From NCBI RefSeq assembly GCF_014207965.1, contig NZ_JACHLM010000003.1, forward strand, positions 186,001 to 250,000: a DNA stretch of 64,000 nt, read 5' to 3'. Below the pieces are notes generated by a model. That model was not told the DNA's origin. It ran no database searches and saw only the letters and a program-made list of their open reading frames with translations. Of this stretch, positions 1 to 7,877 are shown piece by piece (the first letter of the stretch is position 1; every line of letters begins with the position of its first letter). The position numbers were made by a program, and so were the translations under genes. Source of the stretch: Brevundimonas bullata. Its GTDB lineage: Bacteria; Pseudomonadota; Alphaproteobacteria; Caulobacterales; Caulobacteraceae.

Positions 1-1765
<1,765 letters not shown>

Positions 1766-1807
1766 GGCGCCGCTGCACGCTCCCCCGCCCTTTTCGGCGG
1801 ACAAGCA

Positions 1808-1836
1808 AACGGCCCCGCCGCCAGGACGGGGCCGTT
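1808..1836. terminator. Hairpin between convergent genes
   Basis: Arms AACGGCCCCG and CGGGGCCGTT pair perfectly over 10 bp around a 9-base loop. It lies between the ABC-F gene (+) and the IPTL-CTERM gene (-), so it probably ends transcription from both sides. The T-tracts are weak on either strand. Confidence 0.55.
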
Positions 1837-1860
1837 CAAATTCCGGCTTGGCCGGCCGAC

Positions 1861-2370
1861 CTAGACCGCGATGCGCCGTCGCTGGATCGTGACCGCCGCG
1901 ACGCCCGCCAGCATCAGGCCCAGCAGGATCATGGCCCATTCCGTCATGGTCGGGACCGCAACCGGCGCCGGGGCGACGACCGTCAGCACGCCTCCAGACG
2001 TGTAGCCTCCGACGATCGGATTCGAGGCCTCGTCCTGAATGCCCGTGCCGCTCGCCTTCAGATCCAGACGCAGAGTGCCGACGCCCGAAATGCCGCCGAC
2101 AGAGACGGTATAGGTGGCGCCGAAGCCGGTCACGCTATCGACCGTCGCGCTGACGCCGCCCGACGTCGTCAGCGTGAAATCGCCCACGCTCACGCCGGTC
2201 ACCGACTCGCTGAACGTGACAGTGAAGGTTTCTGTCGTAGCCAGCGACGGCCCGGTTGAGGCCGGCGTGATCGAAGTGACCGACGGCGGGATAACGTCCT
2301 GAGCCAGACTGGCAGACGCCCACCCGAAGACACTGAGAGCGCCCAGCAAGGCGCAAAGAAGTCGAACCAT
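1861..2370 (-). CDS. IPTL-CTERM domain surface/secreted protein
   Basis: 169 aa. An N-terminal signal peptide ends near ASLAQ. A middle region of beta-rich, Thr/Ser/Val/Gly repeats has an Ig-like flavour (PSVTSITPASTGPS, FTVTFSESVTG). The C-terminus carries the tripartite IPTL-CTERM sorting signal: VPTMTEWAM, a hydrophobic helix (ILLGLMLAGVAAV), then QRRR. Proteins with this tail are predicted substrates of exosortase H, which removes the tail during export to the surface. No exosortase gene is in this window. The start has a GGGGG ribosome site 4 bases upstream. The C-terminal 30 codons are nearly the same as in the gene ending at 3097. Confidence 0.85.
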   Translation of the reverse strand: MVRLLCALLGALSVFGWASASLAQDVIPPSVTSITPASTGPSLATTETFTVTFSESVTGVSVGDFTLTTSGGVSATVDSVTGFGATYTVSVGGISGVGTLRLDLKASGTGIQDEASNPIVGGYTSGGVLTVVAPAPVAVPTMTEWAMILLGLMLAGVAAVTIQRRRIAV

Positions 2371-2520
2371 GATACCCCCGATGAAAGACCGTCTCGTGCC
2401 AGTGAAGCGTCACCGTGGCAAGCCGCGCCTCCCGCCGCATAGCGGTCGGCCTGATGGAGTTTGTCTTTCACCCAGGGGACAACGGGGGCAAGCAAAGCCC
2501 GCCCCCTCCTTGGCTCCTTC

Positions 2521-2952
2521 TCAGGGAAGCACAGACCGCATGGTCACGGCGCCGATCGACCCGCCGATGGGCAGGAGGCGCACCCTCATGCTGGCCGCGC
2601 CGCTGAACCCGCCGCGCGTCCGGTCGGTCAGGGTGAAGATCATCCTGAAGCCGTCCTGAGCCATGACGACGACCAGCTTGCCGTCCCGGATGCGGCAGTC
2701 AGCGGGCTCGCCGTCGAGGACGCAGGCCAGCTGTCCATTGGCCTGGGCCGCGACCGTCAGCGGAAAGTCGAGCCTCTGCCCTCCGTCCCTGGCCTTGAAG
2801 GTGATGCTGACGTCCTGACGCTCGGCGGGCGTGACCGCCAGCCGCCAGTCGCCTACCACCTCCCGGCTGGTCAGGGGCGCCTGAGCCCACGCTGGCCCGC
2901 CCAGGCACACCGCCGCCAGCAGAGCCGCCGCCCCCGCCTCAAACCTCGCCAT
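2521..2952 (-). CDS. Small secreted protein of unknown function
   Basis: 143 aa from the ATG preceded by GGAGG four bases upstream. This start is preferred over an in-frame ATG 90 bases further upstream because it puts a clean signal peptide (ALLAAVCLGGPAWAQA) at the N-terminus. The mature part begins with VVGDWRL and is beta-rich, with two cysteines (LACVLDGEPADC) that could form a disulphide. The GDW opening recalls small periplasmic beta-barrel inhibitors of the AprI/Inh type, but the match is too weak to assign. It lies between two IPTL-CTERM genes on the same strand. Confidence 0.7.
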   Translation of the reverse strand: MARFEAGAAALLAAVCLGGPAWAQAPLTSREVVGDWRLAVTPAERQDVSITFKARDGGQRLDFPLTVAAQANGQLACVLDGEPADCRIRDGKLVVVMAQDGFRMIFTLTDRTRGGFSGAASMRVRLLPIGGSIGAVTMRSVLP

Positions 2953-3096
2953 GACGCCTCCGTGGGTTGCTCCCCCCGCTAGCATCAGGCGCCCCGGCCG
3001 AACTGACCCGTGAATTTTCAGCAAGGTTCGACGACTTCGCACACAGCTTCGCCATTGACTGACAGGGCTGTTCAGGGTTCGACGCCGCCGGACGGC

Positions 3097-3567
3097 CTAT
3101 GCGGCCATGCGCCGACGCTGGATCATCACTGCGGCGCAGCCCGCCAGCATCAGGCCTAACAGGATCATGGCCCATTCCGTCATGGTGGGAACGGCAGCGG
3201 GAGCGGCGACGACCTGCATCTGATAGGTCTGTGTGGTCGAGGCGGGCAGGAGGCAAGGCGTCGCCACAGGCATGTACGGAGGGATGGGGCTGGGCATCAT
3301 GCACGTGGATGCGGCCGAGCCTGTGACGTTGACGCTGAACACGTAGGTTCCCGCCGTTGTCGGGGTCCCGGTGAGCGTCGATCCCCCTACGGCTAGTCCC
3401 GGAGGCGCCACGGAAGTCGCATAGGCGGGGGTGATGTAGCCGGGGGGAGACGTTAGCGAGGTCGAATAGGGACTTCCAACCTGCGCCGACGGCAGCACGA
3501 TTTGAGCTGACGCCGTTCCCGCGATCAGAACCGTTGCGGCCGCAGCCGCAGCGAATAGCTTTTTCAT
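3097..3567 (-). CDS. IPTL-CTERM domain protein with putative Ig-like repeat
   Basis: 156 aa. Signal peptide MKKLFAAAAAATVLIAGTASA. The mature region has the pattern of bacterial putative-Ig domains (GSPYSTSLTSPPG, GLAVGGSTLTGTPTTAGTYVF). The C-terminal sorting signal is VPTMTEWAMILLGLMLAG followed by QRRR, almost identical to that of the gene at 1861-2370. It has a strong AGGGGG ribosome site. It is probably exported and processed by an exosortase H system encoded elsewhere. Confidence 0.85.
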   Translation of the reverse strand: MKKLFAAAAAATVLIAGTASAQIVLPSAQVGSPYSTSLTSPPGYITPAYATSVAPPGLAVGGSTLTGTPTTAGTYVFSVNVTGSAASTCMMPSPIPPYMPVATPCLLPASTTQTYQMQVVAAPAAVPTMTEWAMILLGLMLAGCAAVMIQRRRMAA

Positions 3568-3610
3568 AGCGCCCCCTGGAGTTTGAACCCGCTGGCCTAA
3601 CAGCGTAATT

Positions 3611-3647
3611 AAAGCTTCACAATAGAACCCGCTGCTAGTGAAGCTTT
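3611..3647. terminator. Inverted repeat, possible terminator
   Basis: AAAGCTTCAC and GTGAAGCTTT form a perfect 10-bp stem around a 17-base loop. It lies downstream of the DUF5694-like gene (-) and upstream of the IPTL-CTERM gene, an AT-richer spot than its surroundings. The large loop and imperfect T-tract make terminator function tentative; an operator for the IPTL gene is an alternative. Confidence 0.35.
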
Positions 3648-3726
3648 TCTGTCGCCAGCCGCCGTGGCTTCGCGGATCGAGATCAGGGCGGCTTCGCTGC
3701 GCGCCGCCCCGACCGTCACGCCTCTG

Positions 3727-4824
3727 TCAGCGCAGCACCGCGCCCACGTCCGCCAGCACCACGTCGTGCATCTGGTTCAGATAGGCCTCGTAGTAGCCCT
3801 TGTGCGAGGCGCCCACGAGGGCCAGCATCCTGACGCCCGGCTTCACCCCCATGACGTCGCGCATATTGGCGACCATGCGCAGGTTCCGCGTCTCATAGGC
3901 CGCCAGGTACATCCGGCCGTAGCCCTCGGGCGACGGGTCCTTCTGGGCCGCGCCGAAGTCGCTCTCATAGGCCCGGCGCATCGCCTCGGGGCTGTTGTAG
4001 TAGCGATAGAGGTTCATCAGGCCGTCGGGCTGCGACAGCCCGTCGTCCAACGGCGCCTCCGCCGCCTTGCGCTCTTCGCTCGCCGGGTTGTTCCAGACCT
4101 GGCGGATCGCCCGGGCATAGCTCCTGATGTCCGCCGGATAGCGGTCGGCCGAGTGGTCATCGACGCTCCAAACCCGCTCCAGCCCCAGACGGGCGGCCAG
4201 GACGGCGGCGACGGAATCGCTCTCGTTGATGCTGTCCAATTGCTTGTTCAACTGCGCGACCAGGGTCGCGTCCAACCCCTCGCCCTCGCGGCGCTCGCTC
4301 GGCGCCAGGCGCAGCCACTGGACGAAGGCCGAGGTCGGCTCGCCCGCCGCCAGGAAGACCGCCGCCAGACGGCGACGCTGCTCCGGCTTCGGAGTCGCGG
4401 GCCATGCCGCCAGCATCCGCTCGGCCTCGGCGTTGGCCGCCGGAACGTCCAGACCGATTTGCTGACCGGCGTGGCTGACGTCCTCGCAATAGTCGCTGAT
4501 AGACATGGCGTAGCGCTGCGGATAGCGGCGCATGGCGTCGCATTGCAGACCCGAGACGTTCTCGATGGCGATCACCTCGGGCGCCCAGGCCGCCAGACGA
4601 TCCAGCAGCGGCGTCAGCATCTGGGCCGTCACCGCGCCGCCCATCTGGGACAGGTGCGGCGAGCCCACCACCAGCACCTCGTTGACCCGGCCCGCCGGCG
4701 GTCCCTTCAGCTGATCCGGGTGGAAGGCGGGACGATAGGTCTGGGCGGCGGCGCCGGACGCCCCGGCTAGTGCGACAACAACGCCCAGCGCCAGAAGACG
4801 GGCGGAAGAACGAGCAGATTTCAC
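3727..4824 (-). CDS. DUF5694-like (TraB/TIKI-related) periplasmic protein
   Basis: 365 aa from a GTG start with GAGG nine bases upstream. Signal peptide to about residue 28 (GASGAAAQ). The N-terminal core VLVVGSPHLSQ and the C-terminal LVGASHKGYYEAYL resemble the paired His motifs of the DUF5694/TraB-related superfamily, some members of which are proposed metal-dependent peptidases. The middle is helical. Its function is unknown. It stands alone, with about 160 bases on either side. Confidence 0.65.
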   Translation of the reverse strand: MKSARSSARLLALGVVVALAGASGAAAQTYRPAFHPDQLKGPPAGRVNEVLVVGSPHLSQMGGAVTAQMLTPLLDRLAAWAPEVIAIENVSGLQCDAMRRYPQRYAMSISDYCEDVSHAGQQIGLDVPAANAEAERMLAAWPATPKPEQRRRLAAVFLAAGEPTSAFVQWLRLAPSERREGEGLDATLVAQLNKQLDSINESDSVAAVLAARLGLERVWSVDDHSADRYPADIRSYARAIRQVWNNPASEERKAAEAPLDDGLSQPDGLMNLYRYYNSPEAMRRAYESDFGAAQKDPSPEGYGRMYLAAYETRNLRMVANMRDVMGVKPGVRMLALVGASHKGYYEAYLNQMHDVVLADVGAVLR

Positions 4825-4997
4825 TTAAAACAGCCTCGAGGAATCGACAGCGCCGTCGACGACGCAAGCGGGACCATTAGAAGGAAATCCGTTCGCCGCT
4901 TCGTTAATTTCCTCTCATCTTCACGCCGCCCCGGTCCTGCGGCGCACGCAGCGAAATCCTATTTCCGAGGTCATCGGGCCGCGCGCCTGAAGCCGAT

Positions 4998-5489
4998 CTA
5001 CCGATGATGGCTTGCGAGCTGCATGTGCAGCAGGGGATAGGAACGACCTTGCCCGTCGATGGAGGAGCGACCGGTGATCTCAAAGCCCAGCCGTTCATAG
5101 AAGCCGAGCGCGTGGACGTTCTGTTCATTCACATCGACCGTCAGCACCTCGTGCGCGCCCATGGCGCGTTGCATCAACAGCTTGCCAATGCCTTGGCCGC
5201 GTCGATCAGGGCTGATGAAAAGGGCTTCGAGATGGGCGTCGTTGAGCAGCATGAAGCCAAGTGGGACGTCCTGGCTGTCGACGGCCACTTGGAAGTTCGC
5301 GGTGGGGAAAAAGGCGCGGACTTCCGTCTCGATGGCCTGACGGTCCCCGGGATCGAGAAAATCATGAGTGGCGTCGACAGCCCCTCGCCAGATGTCCACA
5401 AGGCGATCAGTGTCTGAGGGGCTGCTGGGACGGACCGTGAAGCTCAGCGTCTTCAAGTCGCCGGCCTCATGCGACGGCGTCCAGATCAT
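4998..5489 (-). CDS. GNAT family N-acetyltransferase (YjaB-like)
   Basis: 163 aa. The acetyl-CoA binding motif A is clear (LEALFISPDRRGQGIGKLLM, R-G-x-G-x-G/A type), followed by NVHALGFYERLGFE, the usual motif B. An N-terminal WRGAVDATHDFL segment is typical of the YjaB branch. It transfers an acetyl group from acetyl-CoA to an unidentified amine. Its ATG overlaps the TGA of the upstream serine hydrolase by 4 bases (ATGA), so the two are probably translationally coupled in the MarR-led operon. Confidence 0.85.
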   Translation of the reverse strand: MIWTPSHEAGDLKTLSFTVRPSSPSDTDRLVDIWRGAVDATHDFLDPGDRQAIETEVRAFFPTANFQVAVDSQDVPLGFMLLNDAHLEALFISPDRRGQGIGKLLMQRAMGAHEVLTVDVNEQNVHALGFYERLGFEITGRSSIDGQGRSYPLLHMQLASHHR

Positions 5490-6718
5490 CGGAGCAAATC
5501 CTGACTGATGCGATCAAAGAGGCGGGCCATCGCGTTCTCGGTCTGAAGATCCGGCGTGCGATTCATCAGGACGATGACGGCGTTCCCCTTCGCCGGATCA
5601 AAATAGAGGCTGGTGTAAACGCCCTGGTCTGAACCAGCGTGGCCGATAAGCCCGTTGCGATCTCGCCAGAAGAAGCGCTGCCGGTCGTCGATGCTGGGCG
5701 GCAGTTGTAGTTTCAGCATCTCATCGAACGAGGCGGTGGACAGCAGGTGGCCGCTGCGCGTCTTTCCCCCCGCCAGCATGCTCTGGGCCAGCAGGGCCAG
5801 ATCCCGTGCCGACGCGTTCACGCCGCCATCCGGGTAGTTGGGGTTTCCAAACTGCGGATAGGCTTCGAGACGGCGGTCGCTGCTGGCGGGACGGAAGATC
5901 TTGCGGATGAGGAAGTTGCGTTTCGGTTGTTCCGTGTCTGCGCAGAGGCCGGTGAGGGGAAGGCACTGAACCACGTCGTATCGGGTCGCCAACTCGCCCG
6001 GGCCATAGTCAGCCAGGAGCCAGGAAGAGTTGGTCATGCCGAGAGGCTCGAACACGTTCGTCCTGGCGAGCGCGGCCAGGGGCGCGCGCCCGACGGTCTC
6101 GGCAACGGCGCCGGCGACACCGGCGCCCAGATTGCTGTACTCGCGTTCGGCTCCAGGCGCTGTCTTGAGGTAGTGGGCGCCGCCTTCATAGCGTGCGCCT
6201 TCTGGCGTCAGGAGGCCGCGAAGGTGATCGACCAGAGGCGTCGGCGAGTCCGCCCCCTTCTGGTAGTCCGAGACAACGTAGAAGTCTGCGATGCCGGATG
6301 TATGGGTCGCCAGTTGACGAATGGATATCGGCTGGCCATCGGCATTGGGATTGTTCACCCGGAAGGGCAGCATGGCGTTGATGTCAGCGTCCAGATCCAG
6401 CAGGCCCTTGTCGTGAAGCTGCAGCAGGACGATCCCCAATATCGGCTTGCTGATGGACGCAATGTTCATGGGCGTGTCGGCGGTCATCGGCTTGCGCGCT
6501 TTCACGTCGGCGAAGCCGTAGCCCTGCATGTGGACGACCTGGTGATCTCTCACGACCGCGACGGCCATGCCTGGAATCGCCTCTTCCTCCATCAGCGCTG
6601 GAACGAAGTCTGCAAAGGTCTGCGCGCTTTCGGACCGCATCACCTGCTTTGGCGAAGCCAGCCAATAGACCAGCAGGGCTGTCAGAATGACGCCCAGGGC
6701 GATGAGTGATTTTCTCAC
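5486..6718 (-). CDS. Serine hydrolase, class C beta-lactamase family
   Basis: 410 aa from a GTG start that overlaps the upstream regulator's stop (GTGA). An N-terminal hydrophobic segment (residues 5-21) anchors or exports it. The catalytic motifs of the family are complete: SISK at 88-91 (nucleophile Ser and general-base Lys), YSN at 194-196, and HAG near 371. Family members include esterases, D-amino-acid peptidases and penicillin-binding-protein-like enzymes; the substrate cannot be read from sequence. It is the middle gene of a regulator-hydrolase-acetyltransferase operon. Confidence 0.85.
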   Translation of the reverse strand: MRKSLIALGVILTALLVYWLASPKQVMRSESAQTFADFVPALMEEEAIPGMAVAVVRDHQVVHMQGYGFADVKARKPMTADTPMNIASISKPILGIVLLQLHDKGLLDLDADINAMLPFRVNNPNADGQPISIRQLATHTSGIADFYVVSDYQKGADSPTPLVDHLRGLLTPEGARYEGGAHYLKTAPGAEREYSNLGAGVAGAVAETVGRAPLAALARTNVFEPLGMTNSSWLLADYGPGELATRYDVVQCLPLTGLCADTEQPKRNFLIRKIFRPASSDRRLEAYPQFGNPNYPDGGVNASARDLALLAQSMLAGGKTRSGHLLSTASFDEMLKLQLPPSIDDRQRFFWRDRNGLIGHAGSDQGVYTSLYFDPAKGNAVIVLMNRTPDLQTENAMARLFDRISQDLLR

Positions 6719-7221
6719 GATTGATCTCCGGGCGATTGGGGAAGTTCGAAGCGATCATCCATCGGACGGGCATTCAGAGCCGCCATGGCGCGGTCCAGAA
6801 GATCGCCGAGGTCGGCGCCGATGTCGGTGTCCAGACCCTCGAAAACGGCGGCCGCTTCCACATTGTACTGATGCAGAAGGCTGGCCTGCGCCTCGCCGAA
6901 CGCGGTCAGAAAATACTCGGTGCGTCGGCGGTCGGCGGCGTCGGTTCGCTTTTCGATGACCTGAAGTTTGCTGAGCGTGGCGAGATGTTGCGCCACCGTC
7001 TGGTGAGGGTGCTCCAGCGCGCGGGCGACCTCTGTCACGGAAGCCGGCCCGCTCTTGCTGAGATGCAGCAATGTGGACGAGCAGGAGACAGGGAAGACCA
7101 TGCCGTTGCGGGCATAGACCTTCGTCACCTGGGCCTGAATCAGGAAGGCCAAGTCCAGCAGCTTCTTGGCTGTGTAGGCCTTCCGCACGACGGCGCTGTC
7201 GTAGAAATCTCGATAGGTCAT
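6715..7221 (-). CDS. MarR-like winged-helix transcriptional regulator
   Basis: 168 aa from the ATG at 7221. An ATG 84 bases upstream is rejected because it would run through a palindrome and add unrelated sequence. The central winged helix is clear: SVTEVARALEHPHQTVAQHL (helix-turn-helix), then LSKLQVIEKRTDAADRRRTE (wing with the DxRR motif of MarR proteins). It is the first gene of an operon with the serine hydrolase and GNAT genes, joined by 4-base overlaps. A perfect 34-bp palindrome begins 14 bases upstream of its start, so autorepression is likely. No good Shine-Dalgarno sequence precedes the ATG. Confidence 0.8.
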   Translation of the reverse strand: MTYRDFYDSAVVRKAYTAKKLLDLAFLIQAQVTKVYARNGMVFPVSCSSTLLHLSKSGPASVTEVARALEHPHQTVAQHLATLSKLQVIEKRTDAADRRRTEYFLTAFGEAQASLLHQYNVEAAAVFEGLDTDIGADLGDLLDRAMAALNARPMDDRFELPQSPGDQS

Positions 7222-7235
7222 GGCTGTTTGATAAC

Positions 7236-7269
7236 AATGCGCAGGGCATTGCGCAATGCCCTGCGCATT
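7236..7269. promoter_or_regulatory. Perfect 34-bp palindrome, candidate operator
   Basis: The 34 bases equal their own reverse complement: the left half is AATGCGCAGGGCATTGC, with no spacer. The palindrome ends exactly there, as the flanking C/C pair breaks it. It begins 14 bases upstream of the MarR-like start codon, where an operator of a dimeric MarR protein would be expected. It also overlaps the first codons of the truncated AraC-type frame on the other strand. Confidence 0.7.
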
Positions 7270-7425
7270 CACCTCAACCGGGTTCTGGACTATGTCCACG
7301 CCCACCTGGAGGACGACCTGTCTTTTGACCGGATGACCGAGGTCGCCTGCCTGTCTCCCTACCCCTGGAGCCGGATCTATTCGGCCATGCGGGGAGAGAC
7401 CATCGTGGCGACATCCCTCGGCTGA
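7237..7425 (+). pseudogene. Truncated AraC-family regulator remnant
   Basis: A 62-residue frame reading LNRVLDYVHAHLEDDLSF, DRMTEVACLSPYPWSRIYSA and MRGETIVATSLG. This matches the first part of an AraC-type DNA-binding domain as found at the N-terminus of GyrI-like AraC regulators (first helix-turn-helix, the usual S-P-Y-H-W-x-R-I-Y changed to PYPWSRIY). It stops where the linker helix should continue, and no continuation is visible in any frame downstream. It diverges from the MarR-like operon and is best read as the 5' remnant of a once full-length regulator. Confidence 0.55.
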
Positions 7426-7447
7426 GGCTTCAGCGCGCGGTGGAAGG

Positions 7448-7467
7448 CCCCAAATTGGGGAATTTTT
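7448..7467 (+). terminator. Short palindrome followed by T-run
   Basis: CCCC-AAATT-GGGG, then AATTTTT. It stands just after the AraC remnant and could be its old terminator. The stem is short, so confidence is low. Confidence 0.3.
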
Positions 7468-7517
7468 CCGAAATTTTGTCTAGCAATTTCAATAACTTGC
7501 CGCACAACCAAAGGTTG

Positions 7518-7594
7518 TGGCGACCCCGGCAGGACTCCAACCTGCGACCTCGGCTTTAGGAAAGCCTTGCTCTATGCAGCTGAGCTACGGGGCC
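7518..7594 (-). tRNA. tRNA-Arg, anticodon CCT
   Basis: 77 bases including an encoded CCA. The acceptor GGCCCCG pairs with CGGGGTC (one G-T), the D stem is GCTC/GAGC, the T stem GCAGG/CCTGC, and the anticodon loop TTCCTAA has T33 and anticodon CCT, reading AGG. Two normally invariant loop bases are changed: the D loop has C at position 19 (AGCTGCATA) and the T loop has G at position 56 (TTGGAGT), so the tertiary pair 19:56 is C:G instead of G:C. The 27:43 pair is A/G. The compensated change argues for a working gene. Confidence 0.93.
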
Positions 7595-7678
7595 GTCGTG
7601 CGTCGTCCCTAGCGGGTCGTGGGGGCGAGGGAAAGCCGAAGGAGCCGGGTTTTCGACCCGGCAAGAAAATCCTAGTGA

Positions 7679-7755
7679 TTAATCCACGTTAATCTACAAT
7701 ATCTTGTAGGGAACAAACCCTGAATCGGAGCGAATCGCTGATTCGGTCCCGATTC
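7679..7755. promoter_or_regulatory. AT-rich promoter region with TTAA pair and four GANTC sites
   Basis: The 283 bases between the tRNA and the helicase hold no gene. Within them: TTAA-N6-TTAA (7679-7692), one base short of the CtrA box spacing; a CTACAA/TTGTAG inverted repeat (7694-7709); and four GANTC sites starting at 7722, 7732, 7740 and 7751. The last 34 bases form an imperfect palindrome (GAATCGG/CCGATTC outside, CGAATC/GATTCG inside). In Caulobacterales GANTC is methylated by CcrM and read by GcrA, so cell-cycle-linked control of the helicase is plausible. Confidence 0.5.
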
Positions 7756-7877
7756 GTTTCGCCCCTGTTCCGCCTCCCGCCCGAACCCGTTTACGAATAG
7801 CCAAGCTCAAAAGGCGTCCGGGGCGCCGCATCGCCGCGCTTGACCCCGGCGCGGAAGGCGCCACCTTCTTCCCAGAC

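Noticed and set aside
7679-7692. CtrA box upstream of the helicase
   Set aside because: The TTAA half-sites are separated by 6 bases, not the canonical 7, so it is noted only as CtrA-like and not annotated as a site.
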